Shown in pieces: positions 52,542 through 62,262 of a stretch of 64,000 bases of DNA; positions within the stretch are counted from its first letter, which is position 1; every line of letters starts with the position of its first letter. This DNA comes from Sideroxydans sp. (GTDB lineage: Bacteria > Pseudomonadota > Gammaproteobacteria > Burkholderiales > Gallionellaceae), in the NCBI GenBank assembly GCA_028710605.1, contig JAQTTU010000009.1, positions 62,001 through 126,000 on the forward strand, given 5' to 3'. The notes beneath the pieces are model-generated. The model made no database searches. It saw only the letters and a list, made by a program, of their open reading frames with translations, and was not told the DNA's origin. Both the position numbers and the translations under genes were made by a program.

Positions 52542-52990
52542 TTTCGCTCGACACCAACATTCTTGCGCGCTTCCTGCTGAACGACGATCCCGTCCAGTTC
52601 AAGCAAGCTCGCGACCTGCTGGCGCGACCCGACGAATATACCGCGCCACCCACCGTATTGCTCGAACTGGTGTGGGTGCTGGAATCCTACGACTGCACCC
52701 GCGCCGAAGTCATCCAGGCTTTGCGCGTGTTGCTGGGGCTGTCCAACTTCAAACCCAAATCGTTCGAGGCAGTTTGCTACGCGGTGAATTGGTATGAAAC
52801 AGGCATGGACTTCGGCGACGCGCTGCACCTCGCACTGAGCGCCGGAGATGATGCCTTTGCCACTTTCGACAAGGCGTTGGGAAAGTGGCGACACAGAATG
52901 GGATTGCGCCGTTGGTTAAAGTGTTGGGACGCTAATACGCATGACTGCAACATTATCCCGGATTGTCTATTAGCCGTTTGTTCACTGTAG
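52538..52990 (+). pseudogene. PIN-domain (VapC-like) toxin, apparent C-terminal frameshift
   Basis: MISLDTNILARFLLND...DFGDALHLALSAGDDAFATFDKALGK; +1 frame then reads VATQNGIAPLVKVLGR-stop (ending 52935). Confidence 0.7.
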
Positions 52991-53038
52991 GAGCGAGCTT
53001 GCTCGCGAAAGCACTTCGCGAGCAAGCTCGCTCCTACA
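52986..53038. repeat. REPIN (GAGCGAGCTTGCTCGC class), 53 bp
   Basis: TGTAGGAGCGAGCTTGCTCGCGAAAGCACTTCGCGAGCAAGCTCGCTCCTACA. Confidence 0.92.
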
Positions 53039-53277
53039 AGTGCTTTCGGCCTAATGAACTACCCGGGTTTATGTTTGAACCCGGAATATCTTTACACCCA
53101 AACCCCTCCCAGCCTCCCCTTATCAAGGGAAGAATGAGGCAGTTCATGTTCGAGGTGCGAGCGTGCCTAATATATTATCTTGGATAATTCACAGCGCGGA
53201 ATCCCCAACCAATTTCCCCGCGCCTCCGTGATAAAATGCGCGCCTTTCCGTTTCCGCATCTATTTTGAAAGGCTGCC

Positions 53278-54525
53278 ATGTTCTCCAGAAAAAACACCAT
53301 CGCCGTTACCGACCCCGAACTCTGGAGCGCTATCCAGAATGAAACCCGCCGTCAGGAAGATCACATCGAGTTGATCGCTTCGGAGAATTACACCAGCCCG
53401 GCGGTGATGGAAGCGCAGGGCAGCCAGCTCACCAACAAGTATGCGGAAGGCTATCCGGGCAAGCGTTATTACGGCGGTTGCGAGTATGTGGACGTGGCGG
53501 AGCAACTGGCGATCGATCGCGCGAAAGCCCTGTTCGGCGCGGAATACGCCAACGTGCAGCCGCACTCCGGTTCGCAGGCCAACCAGGCGGTGTATGTGTC
53601 GGTGCTGAAACCCGGCGACACCATCCTTGGCATGTCGCTGGCGCATGGCGGTCACCTGACCCACGGCGCAACGGTGAACATCAGCGGCAAGCTGTACAAC
53701 GCCATCCAGTACGGGCTGAACGACAAGGAAGAAATCGACTACGACCAGGTGCAAGCGCTGGCAACTCAGCACAAGCCGAAGATGATCGTGGCCGGTGCTT
53801 CAGCGTATTCGCTGGTGATCGACTGGAAGCGTTTCCGCGCGATTGCCGACAGCGTCGGCGCATACCTGTTCGTGGATATGGCGCACTACGCCGGTCTGGT
53901 CGCGGCGGGTTATTACCCCAGCCCGGTCGGCATCGCCGACTTCGTCACCACGACAACGCACAAGACCTTGCGCGGCCCGCGCGGCGGTTTGATTTTGGCC
54001 AAGGCCGAACACGAGAAGGCGCTCAACTCTGCCATCTTCCCGCAACTGCAAGGCGGCCCGCTGATGCACGTGATCGCGGCCAAGGCCGTGGCGTTCAAGG
54101 AAGCATCGAGCAAAGAGTTCAAGGAATACCAAAAGCAAGTGATCGACAACGCGCGCGTGATGGCCAAAGTGTTGACCGAGCGCGGCGTGCGCATCGTCTC
54201 TGGCCGCACCGACAGCCACGTGTTTCTCGTCGATCTGCAAGCCAAGAACCTCACCGGTAAAGATGCCGAGGCTGCACTGGGCAAGGCGCACATCACGGTG
54301 AACAAGAACGCCATCCCCAACGACCCGCAAAAACCATTCGTCACCAGCGGCATCCGCGTCGGCTCCCCCGCCATGACCACGCGCGGCTTCAAGGAACTGG
54401 AGGCCGAGCAACTGGCACACCTGATCGCCGACGTGCTGGATGCGCCGAACGACGAGGCGGTGATCGCACGCGTGGTGGGCGAAGTGAAGAAGCTGACCGC
54501 GAAGTTTCCGGTGTACGGCGCTTAA
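53278..54525 (+). CDS. glyA: Serine hydroxymethyltransferase
   Basis: [42 protein letters not shown]. Confidence 0.98.
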   Translation: MFSRKNTIAVTDPELWSAIQNETRRQEDHIELIASENYTSPAVMEAQGSQLTNKYAEGYPGKRYYGGCEYVDVAEQLAIDRAKALFGAEYANVQPHSGSQANQAVYVSVLKPGDTILGMSLAHGGHLTHGATVNISGKLYNAIQYGLNDKEEIDYDQVQALATQHKPKMIVAGASAYSLVIDWKRFRAIADSVGAYLFVDMAHYAGLVAAGYYPSPVGIADFVTTTTHKTLRGPRGGLILAKAEHEKALNSAIFPQLQGGPLMHVIAAKAVAFKEASSKEFKEYQKQVIDNARVMAKVLTERGVRIVSGRTDSHVFLVDLQAKNLTGKDAEAALGKAHITVNKNAIPNDPQKPFVTSGIRVGSPAMTTRGFKELEAEQLAHLIADVLDAPNDEAVIARVVGEVKKLTAKFPVYGA

Positions 54526-54532
54526 AACATGA

Positions 54533-54620
54533 GAAGGGGGAAGAGAGAAGGGAGAAGGGAAACAGCGGTGTATTACCCTTCCCCCTTCTCCCTTTACCCT
54601 TCCCCAATTCCCCCCTTCCC
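54533..54620. repeat. Polypurine/polypyrimidine inverted repeat between glyA and nrdR
   Basis: GAAGGGGGAAGAGAGAAGGGAGAAGGG...CCCTTCCCCCTTCTCCCTTTACCCTTCCCC. Confidence 0.75.
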
Positions 54621-54622
54621 AA

Positions 54623-55099
54623 ATGAAATGCCCCTTCTGTAAACACCCCGACACCCAAGTCGTCGATACCCGCGAGAGCGAGGAGGGCGACAGCGTGCGC
54701 CGTCGGCGGCGTTGCCTGTCATGCGAAAAACGGTTCACCACTTACGAAACGGTGGAGATGCGCATGCCGCAAGTGGTCAAGCAGAACGGCATGCGCAGCG
54801 AGTTCGATGCGGAAAAATTGCGCACCAGTTTTTCCCGCGCGCTGCACAAGCGTCCGGTTTCCACCGAACTGGTGGATGCGGCCATCGACCATGTCACGCA
54901 AAAAGTATTTGCCTTCGGCGAACGCGAAATCGGTTCGCGCCAGATCGGCGAGTTGGTGATGAAAGAGCTGCTCAAGCTGGACAAAGTGGCCTACATCCGT
55001 TTCGCCTCCGTGTATAAAAGTTTTCAGGATGTCGGCGATTTCTCCGATGCCATCGACGCGGTGAGCAGGCCGCGTGCGCGCCGCAGCAAGACGGATTAA
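54623..55099 (+). CDS. nrdR: Transcriptional regulator NrdR
   Basis: [42 protein letters not shown]. Confidence 0.98.
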   Translation: MKCPFCKHPDTQVVDTRESEEGDSVRRRRRCLSCEKRFTTYETVEMRMPQVVKQNGMRSEFDAEKLRTSFSRALHKRPVSTELVDAAIDHVTQKVFAFGEREIGSRQIGELVMKELLKLDKVAYIRFASVYKSFQDVGDFSDAIDAVSRPRARRSKTD

Positions 55100-55101
55100 C
55101 C

Positions 55102-56244
55102 ATGCTCGATTCGACCGACAGCCAATGGATGGCGCGCGCGCTGCAACTGGCGGAGCGCGGGCTATACACCACCTCGCCCAACCCTCGCGTCGGCTGCGTG
55201 CTGGTGAAAGACGGCGCGGTGGTCGGCGAAGGCTGGCATGTGCGCGCGGGCGAGCCGCATGCCGAAGTGCACGCTTTGCGCGCGGCAGGCGATGCGGCGC
55301 GCGGTGCGACGGCGTATGTCACGCTGGAACCGTGCAGCCATTACGGGCGCACGCCGCCCTGCGCCGATGCGCTGATCGCGGCGGGTGTGGCGCGGGTAGT
55401 GATCGCCGCGCAAGACACCAATCCTCTGGTTGGCGGGCAAGGCATCGCCAAATTGCGCGCCGCAGGAATCGAAGTGGAATGCGGCTTGATGGAAGCCGCA
55501 GCGCGCGAACTCAATGTAGGATTTTTTTCGCGCATGACGCGCGGCACGCCCTGGGTGCGCAGCAAAATCGCGGCCAGTCTGGATGGTCGTACTGCGCTGG
55601 AAAACGGCACGAGCAAATGGATTACCGGCGAAGCGGCGCGACGCGACGTGCAACATTGGCGCGCGCGCTCCTGCGCGGTGTTGACCGGCATCGGCACGGT
55701 ACTGGCGGATGATCCGCAACTCAATGTGCGCGGGAAAGAAACAGAACGCCAACCATTGCGCGTGGTGCTGGATAGAAAACTGCGTATGTCGCCAGAGGCC
55801 AAAATTTTGCAAGGCGGCAACACGCTGATCTACACCGCATCGAGCGATGCGAAAAAACACGCCGCATTGCAAGCGCGCGGTGCGGAGGTGGTGGCACTTC
55901 CTGTAGGAGCGAGCTTGCTCGCGAAAGCACTTCGCGAGCAAGCTCGCTCCTACAACAGCGAAGCATCGCTCGATCTGGCCGCAGTCATGCGCGACCTGGC
56001 GCAACGCGGCATCAACGAGGTGCTGGTGGAAGCCGGGCGCACGCTGAACGGCGCGCTGTTCAGGGCGGGTTTGGTGGATGAACTGGTGCTGTATCTGGCA
56101 CCGCAACTGTTGGGCGATGCCGCGCGCGGCATGGCGGATTTGGGTGCGCTGACGCAACTGGAGCAGCGCGTGGAACTGGCGTGGCAGGATGTGCGCCAGG
56201 TGGGAAACGATTTACGGATAACAGCGAGGATCAAAAATGTTTAG
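55102..56244 (+). CDS. ribD: Bifunctional diaminohydroxyphosphoribosylaminopyrimidine deaminase / reductase
   Basis: PNPRVGCVLVKDGAVVGEGWHVRAGEPHAEVHAL; PCSHYGRTPPCADALI; carries REPIN insert at 55902-55954. Confidence 0.96.
   Translation: MLDSTDSQWMARALQLAERGLYTTSPNPRVGCVLVKDGAVVGEGWHVRAGEPHAEVHALRAAGDAARGATAYVTLEPCSHYGRTPPCADALIAAGVARVVIAAQDTNPLVGGQGIAKLRAAGIEVECGLMEAAARELNVGFFSRMTRGTPWVRSKIAASLDGRTALENGTSKWITGEAARRDVQHWRARSCAVLTGIGTVLADDPQLNVRGKETERQPLRVVLDRKLRMSPEAKILQGGNTLIYTASSDAKKHAALQARGAEVVALPVGASLLAKALREQARSYNSEASLDLAAVMRDLAQRGINEVLVEAGRTLNGALFRAGLVDELVLYLAPQLLGDAARGMADLGALTQLEQRVELAWQDVRQVGNDLRITARIKNV
55902..55954. repeat. REPIN identical to 52986-53038, inside ribD
   Basis: Identical 53 bp, read in frame as VGASLLAKALREQARSY. 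Confidence 0.92.
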
Positions 56245-56833
56245 CGGAATTATTGCCGATGTGGGATTGATTAAAACTGCGCAAGATCGCGATGGCGGTT
56301 TGCGCCTGACCGTGGCCACCAGCAAGCTCGGCATGGACGATGTGCAACTCGGAGACAGCATCGCGGTGAACGGGGTATGCCTCACCGTGATCGAAAAGCA
56401 GGGCAACGATTTTACGGTGGAAGTCTCGCGCGAAACCCTGAACTGCACCGCCGGGCTGGACAAGCAAGGCAATCACGTCAATCTGGAAAAAGCCTTGCGT
56501 TTGTCCGACCGTTTGGGCGGGCATCTGGTCAGCGGTCACGTCGATGGCGTGGGCGAAGTGGCGAGCTTCACCAACCTGGGTGAAAGCTGGCGCTTGGTTG
56601 TGCGCGCCCCGCAAACACTGGCGAAATACATCGCGTTCAAAGGTTCCATCACCATCAACGGCGTGAGCCTCACCGTGAACCGGGTGGCGGGCAGCGAGTT
56701 TGAGGTCAACCTGATCCCGCATACCTTGCAGGAAACCACGCTGAAGGAATTGCAGGCCGGCACGCGCGTCAATCTGGAAATCGACCTGATCGCGCGTTAC
56801 GTCGAGCGCATGCAAACAGCGGATAATGTGTAA
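56237..56833 (+). CDS. ribE: Riboflavin synthase alpha subunit
   Basis: MFSGIIADVG; VNGVCLTV; duplicated lumazine-binding repeats. Confidence 0.96.
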   Translation: MFSGIIADVGLIKTAQDRDGGLRLTVATSKLGMDDVQLGDSIAVNGVCLTVIEKQGNDFTVEVSRETLNCTAGLDKQGNHVNLEKALRLSDRLGGHLVSGHVDGVGEVASFTNLGESWRLVVRAPQTLAKYIAFKGSITINGVSLTVNRVAGSEFEVNLIPHTLQETTLKELQAGTRVNLEIDLIARYVERMQTADNV

Positions 56834-56898
56834 ACGCACCGCGTGAAGATGCCCGCTTTTGTCCGACAAGACAGCTGCAATATTTTCAAGGAGAAAAC

Positions 56899-57090
56899 AT
56901 GCAAGTCGAACGTTTTGATCTAAACGATATTCAGCATGAACCTAGCGACAAGCAACTTGAATCATTGATGGATTCGGTGGCGGATGCGGCGCGAATCCGG
57001 GCGGCGCAAGCAAAGGAAAAAATGCTGCTGCGCCTGCGCGCCGAAATCGTGTCGGCCAAATCGCTTACGAGACAAAATGAACGGGCTTGA
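56899..57090 (+). CDS. Putative small antitoxin of zeta-toxin module
   Basis: 63 aa charged ORF with AAGGAG RBS, overlapping the zeta-toxin start by 14 nt. Confidence 0.6.
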   Translation: MQVERFDLNDIQHEPSDKQLESLMDSVADAARIRAAQAKEKMLLRLRAEIVSAKSLTRQNERA

Positions 57091-57694
57091 AAAGCCGCGT
57101 CTTATTGTGGTCGCCGGCCCGAACGGTGCTGGCAAAACTTCTATCACCGAGCAACTGCTCCGCCATGAATGGATGGAAGGGTGCGCTTATGTCAATCCCG
57201 ATTTTGTCGCGCGCGACGAATTTGGGGATTGGAATGCGCCCGATGCGGTTATCAAAGCAGCCGTGCGATCCGCAGAAATCCGTGAGGCATGTTTGAAAGA
57301 GTCGCGCAGCCTGGCTTTTGAAACCGTGCTCTCCATGCCGGACAAGTTGGAATTTATTCGCAGGGCCAAAGAAGCCGGTTTTTTTGTCCGCCTGTTTTTT
57401 GTGGGTACGGATGACCCTTCCATCAATGCCAAGCGCGTTGCACTGCGGGTGATGGAAGGTGGACATGACGTGCCTATAGCCAAGATCATCGCCCGATATA
57501 CGCGCTCCATCGCCAATTGCACCGTCGCGGCGCGCATTGCCGACCGCTCATATATTTACGATAACTCGGTCGATGATGTGTCTGCCCGTCTCTTGTTCCG
57601 TGCGAGCGAGGGGCGATTGGTCAAGTGCTACGGCAATACAAATAGCTGGGCGCAAAATATTTTGGAGAATCTGAGTGGCAGTTCTCATTCTTGA
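57077..57694 (+). CDS. Zeta toxin family protein
   Basis: Walker A GPNGAGKTS; YVNPDFVARDE; SLAFETVLS. Confidence 0.85.
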   Translation: MNGLEKPRLIVVAGPNGAGKTSITEQLLRHEWMEGCAYVNPDFVARDEFGDWNAPDAVIKAAVRSAEIREACLKESRSLAFETVLSMPDKLEFIRRAKEAGFFVRLFFVGTDDPSINAKRVALRVMEGGHDVPIAKIIARYTRSIANCTVAARIADRSYIYDNSVDDVSARLLFRASEGRLVKCYGNTNSWAQNILENLSGSSHS

Positions 57695-57730
57695 ATTTGG
57701 GGTGTATTACATTTCAATTTGATACCCCAT

Positions 57731-57807
57731 CGCGTGAAGACTCCCGCCAATAGGCGACCTACATGATGTCCATGCGGCAAATCGCCTATTGGCGGGCATC
57801 TTCACGT
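57731..57807. repeat. Q-family copy F, near-perfect palindrome
   Basis: CGTGAAGACTCCCGCCAATAGGCGA...TCGCCTATTGGCGGGCATCTTCACG. Confidence 0.88.
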
Positions 57808-57841
57808 TGTGTCGTGATTGAAAAACTCCCGGAATGAATCC

Positions 57842-58381
57842 TTAAAACGCCATCCCCGCCTGAATCTGAATGCTAAAGTTGCCGCTGGATTCTTCCGAGC
57901 TGATGGCGGTTTGGGTGGTCAGGTTGGCGTTGGGGGCGATGAACATGCCCAGATTGTAGTAAATGTTTTTGCCTAACAACCCGGTGAAGCCGCCGCCGAA
58001 ATACAGATCGGCCCGGGATTGGGTGTCCGACGCGGCGGCCACCAACAGCGGCGTTTCGGTGCGCGTCCATTTCAGCAGCGAAGCGCCCGCGTAAAACGAA
58101 CTATCCGCTGCGGGGTGAAACAGGTAAACCAGTTGCGGGCCGGCCAGCGTGTTGGTGGTTGAAGAGTGCGCGTTGCCGCTAAAGGGGTCGTGGAATACGT
58201 CGGTCCAGCGTATGTATTGGAAGCCGAACTGGTAATGGCTTTGCGGCGCGCGGTAGTTGATCTGGAAGTCCGCACCGTCCTGTGCCAGCGCAAACACGCC
58301 GACCCCGACTTGCAATCCTTCGGCTTGCGCCAATGAGTTATGCAATAGCAGCATTGTCGCAATCAACCAAAACTTTCGCAT
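57842..58381 (-). CDS. Outer-membrane beta-barrel-like hypothetical protein
   Basis: Signal peptide, alternating beta pattern, C-terminal Phe (IQIQAGMAF). Confidence 0.6.
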   Translation of the reverse strand: MRKFWLIATMLLLHNSLAQAEGLQVGVGVFALAQDGADFQINYRAPQSHYQFGFQYIRWTDVFHDPFSGNAHSSTTNTLAGPQLVYLFHPAADSSFYAGASLLKWTRTETPLLVAAASDTQSRADLYFGGGFTGLLGKNIYYNLGMFIAPNANLTTQTAISSEESSGNFSIQIQAGMAF

Positions 58382-58517
58382 TTAAAACTCCCTCGCGTTG
58401 TTCTATGTGCCAAGCATAGTCCCTCGCTGCTGGCATTTCAAAAGGAACGCGCGGTGTCGGGATGGTAGAATTGCCAACCTCACGGCGGATGCGCCGCAAT
58501 ATTTGAAAGTGTTACAA

Positions 58518-59624
58518 ATGACTGACATCGCACCAATCACCGAAATCATCGAAGAAATACGTGCCGGACGCATGGTCGTGCTGGTGGACGAAGAAGACCG
58601 CGAGAACGAAGGCGATCTGGTATTTGCCGCCGAATTCACCACGCCGGAAAAGATCAACTTCATGGCCAAACACGGGCGCGGACTGATTTGCCTGACGCTG
58701 ACGCAAGAACATTGCCAGCAACTCAACCTGCCGCTGATGGTGCGCGATAACGGGCTGTCTCTGGCGACCAATTTCACCGTTTCCATCGAAGCCGCTACCG
58801 GCGTGACCACCGGCATTTCCGCCGCTGACCGTTCGCGTACTATCAAGGTCGCAGCGGACAAGAATGCCAAACCCGCCGACATCGTCCAGCCCGGCCACAT
58901 CTTCCCGTTGCGCGCGCAACCCGGCGGCGTGCTGGTGCGCGCCGGACACACCGAAGCGGGCTGCGATCTGGCGCAACTGGCGGGCGTGATGCCAGCCTCG
59001 GTGATCTGCGAAATTTTGAAAGAGGACGGCGAAATGGCGCGCCTGCCCGACCTGATCCCGTTCGCCAAGGAACACGGTTTGAAGATAGGCACCATCGCCG
59101 ATCTGATCGAGTATCGCAGCCACAACGAAACGCTGATCCAGCGCGTGGCGCGGCGCACGGTGCAGACCGCCTACGGCGAGCTCGATCTGGTGACCTACAC
59201 CGACAAGACTTCGCAGCGCACGCATCTGGCGCTGGTCAAGGGCGACATCCAGCCGGAAACGGAAACGCTGGTGCGCGTGCACGAGCCGCTGTCGGCGCTG
59301 GATTTTCTGGAACAAGTCAGCCTGCCCAACACCACCAGCGTGCATGACGCGCTGAAGCGCATCAGCCAGTCCGATGCGGGCGTGCTGGTGCTGATGCATC
59401 ACACCGAAACCTCGGCGGACATTCTGGCGCGCGCCGCCGCCATGCCCGAGCCGCAACACGCGAAATGGGATCCGCGCAACTACGGCATAGGCGCGCAGAT
59501 ATTGCGCGACCTCAACGTCGGCAAGATGTGCCTGATCGCCACCCCGCGCAAACTGCCGAGCATGACTGGCTTCGGTTTGGAAATTGTGGGGTATTGCTGT
59601 GCTAATAAGGACAAGAAAGCGTAA
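58518..59624 (+). CDS. 3,4-dihydroxy-2-butanone-4-phosphate synthase with degenerate GTP cyclohydrolase II-like domain (RibBX-like)
   Basis: VVLVDEEDRENEGDLVFAAEFTT; C-terminal domain lacks the GCHII zinc-Cys motif. Confidence 0.9.
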   Translation: MTDIAPITEIIEEIRAGRMVVLVDEEDRENEGDLVFAAEFTTPEKINFMAKHGRGLICLTLTQEHCQQLNLPLMVRDNGLSLATNFTVSIEAATGVTTGISAADRSRTIKVAADKNAKPADIVQPGHIFPLRAQPGGVLVRAGHTEAGCDLAQLAGVMPASVICEILKEDGEMARLPDLIPFAKEHGLKIGTIADLIEYRSHNETLIQRVARRTVQTAYGELDLVTYTDKTSQRTHLALVKGDIQPETETLVRVHEPLSALDFLEQVSLPNTTSVHDALKRISQSDAGVLVLMHHTETSADILARAAAMPEPQHAKWDPRNYGIGAQILRDLNVGKMCLIATPRKLPSMTGFGLEIVGYCCANKDKKA

Positions 59625-59630
59625 CGCTTT

Positions 59631-59698
59631 TGTAGGTCGGGATTTATCCCGACGTTTTTTTAACCCGTTAACACCGTCGGGATAAATCCCGACCTACG
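59631..59698. repeat. REPIN-like inverted repeat between ribBX and ribH
   Basis: TGTAGGTCGGGATTTATCCCGAC...GTCGGGATAAATCCCGACCTACG. Confidence 0.9.
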
Positions 59699-59770
59699 AA
59701 AATCAGCACGGTTCACGGAATTTAATTCGGGCGAACGTTGATCGCCTAGGCCAACAACTAAGGAAATGAA

Positions 59771-60223
59771 ATGAAAGAGATCGAACAAAACCTGAACGGA
59801 AAAGGCTTGCGTATCGGCATCGTGCAAAGCCGTTTCAACACGCCGGTATGCGAAGGTTTGCTGGGCGCGTGCCGCGCGCAACTGGTGCAAAGCGGCGTGG
59901 GCGAGAACGACATCACGCTGGCCACCGTGCCCGGCGCGCTGGAAATCCCGCTGGTGTTGCAGGCGATGGCGCAGAGCAAAAAATTCGACGCGCTGATCGC
60001 GCTGGGCGCGGTGATTCGCGGCGACACGTATCACTTTGAAGTGGTGTCCAACGAATCCGCGCGCTGCGTGGGCGATGTGCAACTGCAATGCGGCGTGCCG
60101 ATTGCCAACGCGATCCTCACCACCGATACCGACGAGCAAGCCGAAGTGCGCATGAACGTGAAGGGCGCGGAAGCCGCGCTGGTCGCCATCGAAATGGTGC
60201 ATCTGCTGAAGGCGCTCGCATGA
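59771..60223 (+). CDS. ribH: 6,7-dimethyl-8-ribityllumazine synthase
   Basis: [53 protein letters not shown]. Confidence 0.96.
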   Translation: MKEIEQNLNGKGLRIGIVQSRFNTPVCEGLLGACRAQLVQSGVGENDITLATVPGALEIPLVLQAMAQSKKFDALIALGAVIRGDTYHFEVVSNESARCVGDVQLQCGVPIANAILTTDTDEQAEVRMNVKGAEAALVAIEMVHLLKALA

Positions 60224-60672
60224 GCGAGAACAAGGCGGCGACACCTGCCAAAAGTGCGCGCCACCGTGCGCGCGAACTGGCGATGCAGGGCATTTACGAA
60301 TGGCGGGTTTCCGGCACGACGGCCAGACTGATCGAAAAAGCCACGCGCGATGAAAAAAGTCTGGGGCGCTACGACCACGAATTTTTCAGCCAGTTGCTGA
60401 ACGGCGCAATCGCACAAAGCGAGGGGCTGTCAGAACAACTCGCCCCGCTGCTGGACCGCCCGCTGAGCGAACTGAGTCCGGTCGAATTTTCCGTGCTGCT
60501 GCTGGGCGCGTATGAATTGATCCAGCATCCCGAAGTGCCGTACCGTGTGGTCATCAACGAAGCGGTGGAACTCGCCAAAACCTTCGGCGGCAGCGACGGT
60601 CACAAATTCGTCAACGGCGTGCTGGACAAGCTGGCGGCCAAGGTAAGAGCGGTAGAAGTTTCCGCTAAATAG
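60220..60672 (+). CDS. nusB: Transcription antitermination factor NusB
   Basis: [45 protein letters not shown]. Confidence 0.96.
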   Translation: MSENKAATPAKSARHRARELAMQGIYEWRVSGTTARLIEKATRDEKSLGRYDHEFFSQLLNGAIAQSEGLSEQLAPLLDRPLSELSPVEFSVLLLGAYELIQHPEVPYRVVINEAVELAKTFGGSDGHKFVNGVLDKLAAKVRAVEVSAK

Positions 60673-60680
60673 AAAACGTC

Positions 60681-60781
60681 TTTTCCCGCAGATTACGCAG
60701 ATTAAACAGATTAATTCAACAGCAAACCCATTTGATTGAATGCTTTTAAATCTGAGTAATCTGCGTAATCTGCGGGAAAAA
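60681..60781. repeat. Long inverted repeat between nusB and thiL
   Basis: TTTTCCCGCAGATTACGCAGATTAAACAGATTA...AATCTGAGTAATCTGCGTAATCTGCGGGAAAA. Confidence 0.85.
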
Positions 60782-60806
60782 GTTTTTCAGGATTCTTTCA
60801 ATCAAC

Positions 60807-61769
60807 ATGTCTTCTGAATTCGATCTCATTCAACGCTATTTCACCCGCCCCGCGCCGAGCGCGGTGTTGGGCGTGGGCGACGATGCGGCGTTGTTGCGCG
60901 TGGGCGAGGGCATGGAGCTGGCGGTTTCCACCGACATGCTGGTGAGCGGTACGCATTTTTTCCCCGATGCCGATCCTTTTCTGCTGGGCTACAAAACGCT
61001 GGCGGTGAATCTTTCCGACATGGCCGCGATGGGCGCTGCGCCGCGCTGGGCCACGCTGTCGCTGGCGTTGCCGGAAGCGAATGAAACTTGGCTGAAAAAA
61101 TTCAGCGCGGGATTTTTTGCGCTGGCCGACGAGCACAAAATCGAACTTGTCGGCGGCGACACCACGCGCGGCCCGCTCAACCTGTGCGTCACCATCATGG
61201 GCGAAGTGCCTAGCGGCAAAGCGCTGCGCCGCAGCGGCGCGCAAATCGGCGACGACATCTGGGTGTCCGGCGAATTGGGCGAAGCCGCGCTGGGGCTGGC
61301 GCATCTGCAAAAAGAAATCGAACTGCCCGAAGATGCCCGTGTTTCCTGCCTTACCGCGCTGCATCAACCGCAGCCGCGCGTGGCATTGGGACTGAAATTG
61401 CGCGACATCGCCAACAGCGCGGTCGATATATCGGACGGGCTGCTGGCCGATCTCGGGCACATTCTCGACTGTTCCAATGTGGCTGCCGAAGTGCGCTACG
61501 ACAAGATGCCGCTGTCGCCGCTGTTCGCTTCCGGCCATCTCGTGGCGCAGGAAATGATGCGGCGCTGCGTGCTGTCCGGCGGCGACGACTACGAATTGTG
61601 TTTCACCGCCCCGGTGGCGCGACGCGACGAGATCGAAGCGCTGGAGCACCTGTTTCATTTGCCGCTGACCCGTATCGGTAAAATCGTTTCCGGGCAAGGA
61701 TGCAAGGTGCGCGCGCATGACGGCAATGCGCTGCATATCGAGAAAGGCGGCTATGACCACTTCGCGTGA
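60807..61769 (+). CDS. thiL: Thiamine-monophosphate kinase
   Basis: SEFDLIQRYF; VGDDAALL; DISDGLLADLGHI. Confidence 0.96.
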   Translation: MSSEFDLIQRYFTRPAPSAVLGVGDDAALLRVGEGMELAVSTDMLVSGTHFFPDADPFLLGYKTLAVNLSDMAAMGAAPRWATLSLALPEANETWLKKFSAGFFALADEHKIELVGGDTTRGPLNLCVTIMGEVPSGKALRRSGAQIGDDIWVSGELGEAALGLAHLQKEIELPEDARVSCLTALHQPQPRVALGLKLRDIANSAVDISDGLLADLGHILDCSNVAAEVRYDKMPLSPLFASGHLVAQEMMRRCVLSGGDDYELCFTAPVARRDEIEALEHLFHLPLTRIGKIVSGQGCKVRAHDGNALHIEKGGYDHFA

Positions 61770-62262
61770 CGACCAATTGCGCTTTAAGCCGGGCTGGCGT
61801 TTTCTGTTCAGCCATCCGGCGCATTTTCTTTCGTTCGGTTTCGGCGCGGGACTGGTGCCGAAATCGCCGGGCACGGCGGGCACGCTGGTCGCCTTTCCCT
61901 TGTACTGGTATCTCGCGCCGCGCCTGACCGATGCCATGTTTTTGCTGGTGCTCATCTGGGCGTTCGCTTTCGGCGTATGGGTGTGCGACATCACCGGCAA
62001 AGCGCTGGGCGTGGCCGATTACGGCGGCATCGTGTGGGACGAGATCGTGGCGTTTCTGCTGGTGCTGTTCTTCACGCCGGAAGGGCTGGTGTGGCAGTTG
62101 CTGGCGTTCTCGCTGTTCCGTTTTTTCGACATCGTCAAACCGCAGCCCATACGCCATTTCGACCAGACATGGCACGGCGGTCTGGGCGTGATGTTCGACG
62201 ATATTCTCGCGGCGGGCTACACCTTGTTTTGTCTGGCCGTCATCAAAAGCGTTTTGGTATGA
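61753..62262 (+). CDS. pgpA: Phosphatidylglycerophosphatase A
   Basis: GFGAGLVPKSPGTAGTLVAFPL; DYGGIVWDEIVAF. Confidence 0.94.
   Translation: MTTSRDDQLRFKPGWRFLFSHPAHFLSFGFGAGLVPKSPGTAGTLVAFPLYWYLAPRLTDAMFLLVLIWAFAFGVWVCDITGKALGVADYGGIVWDEIVAFLLVLFFTPEGLVWQLLAFSLFRFFDIVKPQPIRHFDQTWHGGLGVMFDDILAAGYTLFCLAVIKSVLV

Noticed and set aside
52963-53187. 74-aa ORF MSISRLFTVGASLLAKALREQARSYK...
   Set aside because: Translation of the intergenic REPIN; no independent coding support.
61329-61352. GAAGATGCCCGTGTTTCCTG inside thiL resembling a Q left arm
   Set aside because: Fits normal ThiL coding sequence (LPEDARVSCL) and lacks the rest of the repeat; likely chance.
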